Positions 1 through 6,056 of a DNA stretch of 7,095 nt are shown here, one piece after another. The position numbers and the translations under genes are program-made. Within the stretch, counting starts at the first letter, position 1. Each line of letters starts with the position of its first letter. Source of the stretch: an uncultured bacterium (GTDB lineage: Bacteria > Planctomycetota > UBA8108); NCBI GenBank assembly GCA_913050545.1, contig CAJWZY010000110.1, positions 1 through 7,095 on the forward strand. Direction: 5' to 3'. Below the pieces are notes generated by a model. That model was given only the letters and a program-made list of their open reading frames with translations. It was not told where the DNA came from and did no database searches.

Positions 1-1025
1 TTCCTGGCAAAAACGATGGTGTCGATTGCCTCCCCATCCTGGCCGAGTCCTTCGAGATACCCTGCATGGTCAGCCAGGTCGGTGAATTCCTCCTCGGCAG
101 CCTTGATAGCGTTTTCACGAAGCACCTCGATCTTCTTCCTGGACTGGGGCGCAATCTGGACAATCTCGCTGCCTTGCTTTTCTATCATGGCAAAAAGACG
201 CGCCCATTCCTTGTTTCCCAGGCAGGCATCCTGCCCGTTGATCAGGGTATAGAGGCGATTGTTGACATCCATCTTGCGCCGCTCGCGCAGGAGGCGGTCG
301 AGGTCGGAGAAGGTGGTCTCTCCCTGGAAAAACTCCACATCACCATACTCGTTCTTCGCATCCTCGAGGCGATTGAGAAATCCCGGGGTTACCGATTCGG
401 CATGCCCGCTCTCCCAGATGAATTTTCTGACCTGTTCGACGGCTTCGGCATGACGGATGCCGGCAGCACTCAGCTCGACAACCGGCGGCTCTGCATTGAT
501 CTGCTTATCGAGATACCAGTAGACACCCAGGCCGAGAAGGAACAGGACTAAGACCGGTCCCAGCACCGTACTGCGGCGCCTCCTGGCCAGGCTGGCGGCA
601 AGGTCGCTGCTCTTTATGTTTACCTCTTCCCCCTCTTCCGCACTTTCGTCTTCCTCATCCATTCCAGCTGCGGTCGGTTCAACGCTCTCATCTTCAGCCA
701 GCGAAGGCGCGACGACTGTCGGGGGTGCCTCCACCCCATCCACAGCGACAATCATGATCCTGGTATTTCCGACACGGACCTTGTCGCCTTGGCTGGCCAC
801 CTCGCGCTCGATGCGGGTTGAGTTCAGAAAGCTTCCATTGCTCGACCCCTTGTCACAGAGATAAAGCTGGCCTTCTTCCATTTCGAAGGTGGCATGTCGG
901 CGGGAAGTTTTTGAGTCATCGGTGACGATCTCGGAATCGCTCTCGCGGCCGATCCTTACCGGGAAATCCTCAAACTCGAGGATCCTTGAATCGCCCTCTT
1001 TATTGGTGATCTGCAGCTTAATCAT
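1..1025 (-). CDS. FHA-domain protein with one transmembrane segment (3' end outside window)
   Basis: The frame is open from ATG at 1025-1023 to the window edge, giving 341 residues and no stop, so the C-terminus is missing. Residues about 1-95 form a forkhead-associated (FHA) domain: RIGR at 24-27, TSRRH at 40-44 and SSNG at 61-64 are the conserved loop motifs that bind phosphothreonine in this family. Residues about 100-135 are an acidic, Pro/Glu-rich linker. Four arginines (148-151) precede a hydrophobic segment at about 153-172, so the FHA domain should be cytoplasmic and residues 173 onward outside the membrane (positive-inside rule). The outer part is charged and probably helical; I recognise no domain in it. 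The family role is phospho-dependent docking, often linked to Ser/Thr kinases; the partner is unknown. The ATG is the natural start because the FHA beta-strand begins directly after it. Only a weak purine-rich stretch (AAAGAGAAA) lies upstream. The gene diverges from the exonuclease gene. Confidence 0.85.
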   Translation of the reverse strand, partial: MIKLQITNKEGDSRILEFEDFPVRIGRESDSEIVTDDSKTSRRHATFEMEEGQLYLCDKGSSNGSFLNSTRIEREVASQGDKVRVGNTRIMIVAVDGVEAPPTVVAPSLAEDESVEPTAAGMDEEDESAEEGEEVNIKSSDLAASLARRRRSTVLGPVLVLFLLGLGVYWYLDKQINAEPPVVELSAAGIRHAEAVEQVRKFIWESGHAESVTPGFLNRLEDAKNEYGDVEFFQGETTFSDLDRLLRERRKMDVNNRLYTLINGQDACLGNKEWARLFAMIEKQGSEIVQIAPQSRKKIEVLRENAIKAAEEEFTDLADHAGYLEGLGQDGEAIDTIVFAR

Positions 1026-1107
1026 TTGTATTCGAAGTTTCTCTTTCAGAAGGGCTCCCGTCAAGAAAACAAGATGGCAAAACGCCCCGGGAATAAGCTG
1101 CTGACTC

Positions 1108-1130
1108 CCCCGCCAGGATCCCTGCCGGGG
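1108..1130. repeat. Imperfect inverted repeat, possible operator
   Basis: CCCCG (1108-1112) and CAGG (1114-1117) pair with CCTG (1121-1124) and CGGGG (1126-1130). This leaves a 3-base centre (ATC) and one C/C mismatch, giving nine of ten arm positions paired. There is no T-run on either side, so it is not an intrinsic terminator. It ends two bases before a TTGACA box in a divergent promoter region, which suits a dimeric repressor site or an mRNA hairpin. The function is inferred. Confidence 0.5.
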
Positions 1131-1131
1131 A

Positions 1132-1160
1132 TTGACAAACCCCGCGGAAAAGTCGATGGT
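1132..1160 (+). promoter_or_regulatory. Possible sigma70-type promoter for the exonuclease gene
   Basis: A perfect TTGACA (1132-1137) is followed, after a 17-base spacer, by GATGGT (1155-1160), which matches TATAAT at only three of six positions. The site lies about 55 bases upstream of the exonuclease start and directly beside the inverted repeat. The -35 box and spacing are good and the -10 box is weak, so this is a tentative call. Confidence 0.3.
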
Positions 1161-1205
1161 CTCCAGTTGAGCCACAGCTCTTTTAACACCTTCACCACGC
1201 TGCAC

Positions 1206-1209
1206 AGGA
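1206..1209 (+). promoter_or_regulatory. Ribosome binding site supporting the TTG start
   Basis: AGGA is placed six bases before the TTG at 1216. It is the best Shine-Dalgarno match in this area and the main reason, besides the Exo I motif, for accepting a TTG start. Confidence 0.5.
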
Positions 1210-1215
1210 CTGCCC

Positions 1216-2034
1216 TTGGACCTCTTAAATACTCCTCTCACCGAGGCCCCGCTCGCTGTATTCGATCTCGAAACCACCGGGATCAATCCGCGCACAGGAC
1301 ACCGCGTAATCGAGATCGGGATCCTGACAAGTGAGGGCGGCAGCGTGCAGGAGCGCTACGAATCGCTGTTGAACCCGGGACGCCGCGTCCCTCCGCAGGC
1401 CAGCGAGGTAAACAATATCTTTGATGATATGCTCGTCGATGCTCCCTCCTTTTCGAAGCTCCTGCCGAAGATCAACTCCCTCTTGAGCAACCGGGTACTG
1501 ATTGCTCACAATGCGCCCTTCGATATCGGGTTCCTGGCTGTTGAATACCACCTGGCCCGTGAAAAATTTTCTCCGGGCCCCATCCTCGATACCGTGAAGC
1601 TGGCCCGCAGCTCACATGATTTCCCCAACAACAGGCTGGCTACCATCTGCGAGTGCCTTGGAATCGAGAACTCCGATGCCCACAGGGCGCTCGCCGATGT
1701 CGAGGCCACCTTTTCGGTATTCGGAAAGTTCGCGGAACAGCTGGACGGCGGCGGCGATGCAACTGTCCAGGACTGGATCAATGCCCAGGGAGGCGAGCTG
1801 TTCCCTCCCGGAGATTTCCATCACGACCTTCCGGGAGACAGCCCGCTGGCAGAGGCTATTGAAAACGGGCTGTCCCTCAGGATCAGCTACTGCGACAAGC
1901 ACGGCTTCGAGACAGAACGTGTTGTCGAGCCGCTGCTGTGCCACGGCGACTTTCTCGTCGCCCACTGCCAGCTGCGTAACGAGCAACGCACCTTTCGCCT
2001 CGATCGCATCGAATCGATGGATACGCCCGGCTGA
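1216..2034 (+). CDS. DnaQ-like DEDDh 3'-5' exonuclease with C-terminal WYL domain
   Basis: The protein has 272 residues. Residues about 12-175 are an RNase T/DnaQ-type exonuclease, which removes 3'-terminal nucleotides using two metal ions. The full DEDDh set is visible: D17 and E19 in FDLETTG (Exo I), D103 in NAPFD (Exo II), and H156 and D161 in HRALADVEAT (Exo III), so it should be active. Residues about 210-268 resemble a WYL domain, ending in RTFRLDRIESM; the signature W and Y appear as D and F in GDFLVA. WYL domains sense ligands or bind nucleic acid in regulators and defence proteins. The start is TTG: AGGA at 1206-1209 lies six bases upstream, an in-frame stop at 1168-1170 bounds the frame, and the next ATG (codon 72) would delete Exo I. 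Substrate and pathway are unknown. It is not an obvious replicative epsilon subunit, because a WYL domain replaces the usual C-terminal polymerase-binding tail. Confidence 0.88.
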   Translation: MDLLNTPLTEAPLAVFDLETTGINPRTGHRVIEIGILTSEGGSVQERYESLLNPGRRVPPQASEVNNIFDDMLVDAPSFSKLLPKINSLLSNRVLIAHNAPFDIGFLAVEYHLAREKFSPGPILDTVKLARSSHDFPNNRLATICECLGIENSDAHRALADVEATFSVFGKFAEQLDGGGDATVQDWINAQGGELFPPGDFHHDLPGDSPLAEAIENGLSLRISYCDKHGFETERVVEPLLCHGDFLVAHCQLRNEQRTFRLDRIESMDTPG

Positions 2035-2049
2035 GAACATTCCTTAGCT

Positions 2050-3975
2050 GTGCAGTCTGCGGATGATTCGGTTATGCTGAAAGCCGTCTCATACAACCGC
2101 CGGGTTTACCGACATATGCTCCTGGACATCAACATCAGGGGACAGCTTGTCCCACTCAGCATCGCGCTCGTGGTGATTGCCCTCGGATTGGTTTTCGTCC
2201 TGGAAAAAGATCCGGATTCTTTTGAGGGAAAACCGCGGGGGAGCCTGCAGCCCGCGTCCGGGCAGGAATGGAAGCGCATTGACAACCCGGTCGAGGATGG
2301 CTGGAAAACCGAGGTCACCGCCTCGCAGATCTCTGACCAGCTCAAACAGGTCAGCAGGCTCATCCAGGGTACCCTGGAGGCCCCTCCCGGGAGTCGCAGC
2401 TCCATCGCAGCTGAGTCCTTTGCCTGCGGGGGACTCCGTCCGGAAAATATCGAGGTGGTTTTTGATGATTCCTCGCTGGAGATAAAACGCGAAAAGCCCG
2501 GCACCAACCCGCCGGCTCTTAGCTACAGGGGAGCCAGCGGCCTGGAGAAATCGATCCTGGATTTCAGCCGTCCCTGGAAAGGTAATGGCAGTATCCGCGC
2601 CTCCTTCAAGGTCTACGGTGTCCAGCAGGAAGAAGGCCGTATCAGCTCCAGGCAGCATCTCTCCATCCTGGTAAAGAGCGAAGCTGGAAACCTCGAAGAG
2701 CACAGCACCTGGGACACCCTGTGGGTCACCAGGGAACCCGGCGGCGTTCCACTCCTCACCTCGATCAAGGTGAGCAAATTTGAACAGGCTCGAACCAGGA
2801 ACGCAGCCCCGCTCCTTGCGGACCAGACCCACTCCGTCCTCGGCGCCAACCCATCCTTCCGCCGGCAGTTCCAGCTTGGCCTGAATCACTGGCTCAATCA
2901 AAGCCAGGACAACCGGTTCTTCGACCTGCTGGGAACACCCGGGCTGGCACTTGGGGACGTCAACGGAGATGGCCTCGACGACCTCTACGTCTGCCAGGAG
3001 GGCGGCCTTCCCAACCGCCTCTACCTTAGAAGGCCGGATGGGACCGCCATCGACCACTCCGAAGCCTCGCGGGCCGACTGGCTGGAGAGCTCGAGGGCCG
3101 CCCTCATCGTGGATCTCGACAACGACGGCAACCAGGACCTTGCCGTCACCATCCTCGGGGCGCTTGTCCTCGCCGCCGGCGATGGCAAGGGCGGCTTCGC
3201 GATTCGCGCCTGCCTCCCAACCAGCAACGACACCATGTCACTGGCCGCTGCCGATCCGGATCTCGATGGAGACCTCGACATCTACGTTTGCGCCCACAAG
3301 GCAGATGACCTGTCCCAGGATGCGGGCGTTGTCTCCATCGCAGCCTCCGAGGGGTTCATCTACCATGACGCCAACAATGCCGCAGCCAACCTCCTCTTTC
3401 GAAACGACATACCGGCCGGCGGTGACTGGGCCTTTACCGACATCACGAAGGAAGCTGGTCTCGACCAGAACAACCGGCGCTTCAGCTTTGCCGCGGCCTG
3501 GGAAGACTACGACAACGATGGAGATGCCGATCTCTACGTCGCCAACGACTTCGGGCGCAACAATCTCTACCGCAACGATGGCAATCTTCATTTCACCGAT
3601 GTCGCCGCCGGGAAGAACGCCGAGGACAGCGCATCGGGAATGTCCGTCAGCTGGAGCGATTACGACCGCGACGGCGTCATGGACCTCTATGTCAGCAACA
3701 TGTTTTCCGCCGCGGGAAGGAGGGTTACCAGCCAGCAGCTCTTCAAGCCCGGCGCCTCAGCGCTTGTGCGCAAAAGGCTGCAGCGCTTCGCCCGGGGAAA
3801 CACCCTGCTTCGTGGGAGAAAAGACGCCGCCTTCAGCGATGAAAGCCTCGCGGCCAACGTCAACATGGGACGCTGGGCCTGGGCCTCGAGCTTTGTCGAT
3901 CTCAACGCAGACGGCTGGGATGACCTGGTTGTGGCCAACGGCTATATCACCACCGAGGACACCGGCGACCTGTGA
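2050..3975 (+). CDS. 5' part of the large gene: anchor, unknown domain, VCBS/FG-GAP repeats (641 aa if TGA terminates)
   Basis: Residues 33-51 are a single hydrophobic anchor (LVPLSIALVVIALGLVFVL). Residues about 60-285 form a domain I do not recognise by name; segments such as STWDTLWV and PLLTSIKV look like beta strands. From about 298, VCBS/FG-GAP repeats appear, each with a calcium-type Asp loop: DVNGDGLDD (303-311), DLDNDGNQD (355-363), DPDLDGDLD (402-410), DYDNDGDAD (486-494), DYDRDGVMD (537-545) and DLNADGWDD (617-625). These are blades of a beta-propeller. The frame stops at TGA right after NGYITTEDTGDL, inside a conserved stretch rather than at a domain end. A product ending here would lack the last propeller loop (720-728) and the ASPIC domain, so it would probably be an incomplete fold. 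Confidence 0.7.
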   Translation: MQSADDSVMLKAVSYNRRVYRHMLLDINIRGQLVPLSIALVVIALGLVFVLEKDPDSFEGKPRGSLQPASGQEWKRIDNPVEDGWKTEVTASQISDQLKQVSRLIQGTLEAPPGSRSSIAAESFACGGLRPENIEVVFDDSSLEIKREKPGTNPPALSYRGASGLEKSILDFSRPWKGNGSIRASFKVYGVQQEEGRISSRQHLSILVKSEAGNLEEHSTWDTLWVTREPGGVPLLTSIKVSKFEQARTRNAAPLLADQTHSVLGANPSFRRQFQLGLNHWLNQSQDNRFFDLLGTPGLALGDVNGDGLDDLYVCQEGGLPNRLYLRRPDGTAIDHSEASRADWLESSRAALIVDLDNDGNQDLAVTILGALVLAAGDGKGGFAIRACLPTSNDTMSLAAADPDLDGDLDIYVCAHKADDLSQDAGVVSIAASEGFIYHDANNAAANLLFRNDIPAGGDWAFTDITKEAGLDQNNRRFSFAAAWEDYDNDGDADLYVANDFGRNNLYRNDGNLHFTDVAAGKNAEDSASGMSVSWSDYDRDGVMDLYVSNMFSAAGRRVTSQQLFKPGASALVRKRLQRFARGNTLLRGRKDAAFSDESLAANVNMGRWAWASSFVDLNADGWDDLVVANGYITTEDTGDL

Positions 3976-6000
3976 AGCTTCTTCTGGCGGCAGGTCGTGT
4001 CGCGAACCAGGAACTCAAAAGAAGATTCAGACAGCGGGCCGAACCAGGGGCACCTGCAGCTTTCGAAGATGATAAGAGAGGGCCGCTCCTGGAGCGGACG
4101 CGAGCGGAACTGCTGCTTCCTCAACACCGCGGACGGAAAGTTCTCCGACATCTCCGCCGTTTCAGGTTTCGACTTTATCGATGACAGCCGCGCCCTTGCA
4201 GTAGGCGACTGGGATGGAGACGGTGACCCGGACCTCTGGATCTCCAACCGTAACGCCCCCCGGCTGCGTTTTCTCAGAAATGATGCCGCCCCACCGGGCA
4301 GCTTCCTCAGCCTGAAGCTTCAGGGTGATGGGGAAAGCACCAGCCTGGATGCTGTTGGAGCGCGGGTGGAGGTGCAGGAGCCCGGAGCCGACAAGCGCCC
4401 GCTGTTGAGATCCGTTACAGCAGGTGACGGCTTCCTCACCCAGTCGAGCCGCTGGCTGGCCTTTGCAGTGGGCCGCAACAGCGCCGCTGTACAGGCAAAG
4501 GTAAGCTGGCCCGGGGGAGCGACCGAGGTGTTTGCCGGTTTGAAGGCCGGCGGGCGCTATGAATTGATCCAGGGAAGCGGCCGCGGCAAAGCAGCAGCCG
4601 GGACCGCCAGCCTGGAGGCGACAAAACCGACAACACCAGCCGCCTCTCCACCTCCCCGGAAAAGTGACAAGGCCCGGATTCCCCTGGTCACCCAGCTCGA
4701 AATTCCTGACCTCCCCTGCAAGGATCTCGCAGGGGCGGACAAGGAGTTGCTTCCGGGCAGAGGAAGAGCCCTGCTGGTAAATCTCTGGGCCAGCTGGTGC
4801 CTGCCATGCCTCGAAGAGCTCAAGAGCTTCCGCGACCACAGCGCTGAGCTCAAAAAGGCCGGTATCGAGATCCTCGCCCTCAGCACCGATGGACTCAGGG
4901 ATGGAAACTTCAAGCTGCCCCCCAAGGTCAAAAGGTTCATTGACAAGCTCCAGCCGCCGCTGAATACCGGCCGGGCAACCGCGAACCTGGTCGGATTCCT
5001 CCAGGCACTGCACGACAACATGGTCCCACTCAACAAGCCCCTGCCCCTTCCAAGCAGCTTCCTGCTGGATTCTTCAGGCCGCCTGGCGGTGATCTACAAG
5101 GGCCCCGTGACGGTTGAACAGCTCATCAAGGACGCCGCGATGGGAAATCCTGGCCGGCTGCAACGCTCCAGAAACGCAGCCATGCTTCCCGGAAGCGTCA
5201 TCGACCATCCCGTCCTGGTCTCTGCTGCCGTCGAGAACGAAACGGCCCTGCGCTTCCAGTACGCCCTGAACCTCGACAAGCTCGGATTCACAGGTGCGGC
5301 GCTGAAACAATACCGGGTCATCACCAGCATGAAACCCGGGTTCACCGAGGCGGAAAACAACATCGGCCTGATGCTACTGCGGACAGGAAAGCTCCCTGAG
5401 GCGGCTGCCAGCTTCCAGCGGGCAATTTCTCTGCGGACCGATCACATCGAACCCCGTTTCAACCTCGCAGCCGTACTCGACCGGCAGGGGAAACTCGACC
5501 AGGCTGCAGCCCTCTACCTCGAGGTCCTGCGTCTCAGGCCCGATTATCCGCGGGCGAACAACTCCCTGGGAATTATCCGGGCCCGCCAGGGACGGAAAGC
5601 CCTTGCAGGAGAGCATTTCAGGCAGGAGCTGACCCTCGATCCCGGCTTCGCCGAGGCGCACAACAATCTCGGGCAGATTCTCCTGGAGTTGGCTGACAAC
5701 AAGGGCGCAGAAGCCCGCCTGCGTGAGGCGATCCGGGTTGACCCACTTGATTCCGAGGCGCATATGAACCTGGGGATCGCTCTCAGGCGCCTCGGGAAAC
5801 CAGCCGATGCAGCAAAACAGTACCTCGAGGCCATACGCCTCAACCCCCGGTTTATCGAGGCCATCACCTCCCTCGGCCAGCTGCGTATGGCAGAAGGAAA
5901 GACGGCCGAGGCCGAGGCCCGGTTTCGCAGCGCATTGCAGATCAATCCCCGCTTCACGCCTGCGCGGGTCAACCTCGAGCGCCTGCTCAAACAGAAATAA
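2050..6000 (+). CDS. Membrane-anchored VCBS/FG-GAP - ASPIC/UnbV - thioredoxin - TPR protein with in-frame TGA (candidate selenoprotein)
   Basis: Read through the TGA at codon 642, this is one frame of 1316 residues ending in TAA at 5998-6000. The anchor is at about 33-51 (from the GTG start) and the rest is probably periplasmic. The propeller repeats on the 5' side and the ASPIC/UnbV domain on the 3' side normally belong to one polypeptide in this CRTAC1-like family, and the junction SFFWRQVVS follows the TGA directly without a frame change. No other stop or frameshift is present, which argues against an old pseudogene. Starts are uncertain: GTG 2050, ATG 2074 and ATG 2116 are all in frame, none has a good Shine-Dalgarno, and all keep the anchor. 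The gene begins 15 bases after the exonuclease stop. The physiological role is unknown; propeller plus TPRs suggest a large protein-binding scaffold, and the thioredoxin domain suggests redox activity. If the TGA is a stop, two separate products result, described in the next two entries. Confidence 0.72.
3973..3975 (+). other. In-frame TGA, candidate selenocysteine codon (residue 642)
   Basis: The TGA falls between GDL and SFFWRQVVS with family-like sequence on both sides in the same frame. TGA appears to end the exonuclease gene at 2032-2034, so wholesale reassignment of TGA to an amino acid is unlikely and a local signal would be needed. The alternatives are a fresh nonsense mutation, a sequencing or assembly error, or leaky termination. 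I could not compare homologs, so I do not know whether the residue here is usually Cys. Confidence 0.5.
3976..6000 (+). CDS. 3' part of the large gene: last VCBS repeat, ASPIC/UnbV, TlpA-like thioredoxin, seven TPRs
   Basis: Residues are numbered on the full frame. SFFWRQVVS (643-651) and WSGRERNCCFLN continue the propeller protein, followed by a last loop DWDGDGDPD (720-728). An ASPIC/UnbV domain with LDAVGARVEV and VSWPGG spans about 740-845. A Pro/Ala/Thr-rich linker (about 850-875) leads to a TlpA/ResA-like thioredoxin fold (about 880-1025) with WASWCLPC; the active cysteines are C917 and C920. Seven TPRs follow with exact 34-residue spacing from 1064 to 1301, plus a 15-residue cap. If translated alone, the first available start is GTG at 3997, which has no clear Shine-Dalgarno and would cut into the conserved SFFWRQVVS segment. 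Independent initiation is therefore less attractive than readthrough. The thioredoxin fold should reduce or isomerise thiols in the periplasm; its target is unknown, possibly the same chain. Confidence 0.72.
   Translation, partial: SFFWRQVVSRTRNSKEDSDSGPNQGHLQLSKMIREGRSWSGRERNCCFLNTADGKFSDISAVSGFDFIDDSRALAVGDWDGDGDPDLWISNRNAPRLRFLRNDAAPPGSFLSLKLQGDGESTSLDAVGARVEVQEPGADKRPLLRSVTAGDGFLTQSSRWLAFAVGRNSAAVQAKVSWPGGATEVFAGLKAGGRYELIQGSGRGKAAAGTASLEATKPTTPAASPPPRKSDKARIPLVTQLEIPDLPCKDLAGADKELLPGRGRALLVNLWASWCLPCLEELKSFRDHSAELKKAGIEILALSTDGLRDGNFKLPPKVKRFIDKLQPPLNTGRATANLVGFLQALHDNMVPLNKPLPLPSSFLLDSSGRLAVIYKGPVTVEQLIKDAAMGNPGRLQRSRNAAMLPGSVIDHPVLVSAAVENETALRFQYALNLDKLGFTGAALKQYRVITSMKPGFTEAENNIGLMLLRTGKLPEAAASFQRAISLRTDHIEPRFNLAAVLDRQGKLDQAAALYLEVLRLRPDYPRANNSLGIIRARQGRKALAGEHFRQELTLDPGFAEAHNNLGQILLELADNKGAEARLREAIRVDPLDSEAHMNLGIALRRLGKPADAAKQYLEAIRLNPRFIEAITSLGQLRMAEGKTAEAEARFRSALQINPRFTPARVNLERLLKQK
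3982..4012 (+). promoter_or_regulatory. Candidate bacterial SECIS hairpin just after the TGA
   Basis: The upper stem pairs GCGGC (3987-3991) with GUCGC (3999-4003), with one G-U pair, and closes a 7-base loop AGGUCGU (3992-3998). A 4-base bulge (4004-4007) separates it from a lower stem pairing 3982-3986 (UUCUG) with 4008-4012 (CAGGA), including one U-G pair. The known E. coli fdhF SECIS has loop AGGUCU, with GGU 19-21 bases after its UGA; here GGU is 18-20 bases after. The bulged U that helps SelB bind in E. coli is not obvious. Part of the loop similarity could be chance, because the bases also encode the R-Q-V of FWRQVV. Confidence 0.45.
5239..5997 (+). repeat. Seven tandem TPR motifs within the large protein
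   Basis: Repeats begin at residues 1064, 1098, 1132, 1166, 1200, 1234 and 1268, each exactly 34 residues long, with the G/A-L-G-Y-F-A-P type pattern (for example NNIGLMLLRTGKLPEAAASF). A short cap, FTPARVNLERLLKQK, ends the protein. Such arrays bind peptides or partner proteins. The repeats are divergent at DNA level, so they are old and not a recent expansion. Confidence 0.9.
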
Positions 6001-6035
6001 AAAAGCCCGCCGGAGGTGACCTCCAGCGGGCTTTT
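6001..6035. terminator. Bidirectional intrinsic terminator between convergent genes
   Basis: AAAAGCCCGC (6001-6010) pairs with GCGGGCTTTT (6026-6035). After one C/A mismatch, GGAGG (6012-6016) pairs with CCTCC (6020-6024) around a TGA loop. The plus-strand transcript ends in UUUU; the minus-strand transcript ends in a six-U run that continues into 6000-5999. The stem starts on the base after the TAA of the TPR protein gene. Confidence 0.9.
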
Positions 6036-6054
6036 CTCCGGATTCTTCCGGAGA
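6035..6054. terminator. Second hairpin in tandem with the terminator
   Basis: TCTCCGG (6035-6041) pairs perfectly with CCGGAGA (6048-6054) around a 6-base loop. It shares base 6035 with the first hairpin and lies two bases beyond the stop codon of the leftward gene. It lacks its own U-run on the plus strand. It may strengthen termination or protect the 3' end of the leftward transcript. Confidence 0.6.
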
Positions 6055-6056
6055 AC

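Larger units (their letters stand above)
1026..1215. other. Divergent intergenic region
   Basis: This 190-base spacer separates the FHA gene (leftward) from the exonuclease gene (rightward), so it should hold both promoters. It contains a strong imperfect inverted repeat (1108-1130) and a TTGACA box (1132-1137). For the leftward gene, a TTGACG on the minus strand (1064-1059) stands 17 bases from GAAACT (1041-1036). That is a poor -10 match, and I do not list it as a promoter. Short open frames crossing the region show no protein-like composition. Confidence 0.6.

Noticed and set aside
66..551. 161-codon plus-strand frame
   Set aside because: It is antisense to the FHA protein, whose minus-strand frame has clear motifs and is open across the whole region.
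1108..1130. Intrinsic terminator
   Set aside because: The hairpin is strong but no T-run follows on either strand, and it lies between divergent, not convergent, genes.
2089..3057. 322-codon open frame on the minus strand
   Set aside because: It lies fully opposite the anchor and propeller coding region. Its length follows from GC-rich codon bias, and it shows no recognisable domain.
3973..3975. Genome-wide reassignment of TGA to Trp or Gly
   Set aside because: TGA ends the exonuclease gene at a sensible place, directly after the WYL tail, and Trp and Gly are otherwise written with normal codons throughout.
2951..4072. 373-codon plus-strand frame, rich in Ser, Thr and Pro
   Set aside because: It is an out-of-frame reading of the VCBS repeats; the composition is that of a shifted Asp/Gly-rich sequence. 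It also bridges the TGA, but the true frame resumes without a shift, so no frameshift explanation is needed.
4162..5013. 283-codon minus-strand frame
   Set aside because: It is antisense to the ASPIC/UnbV and thioredoxin domains and has no credible protein features.
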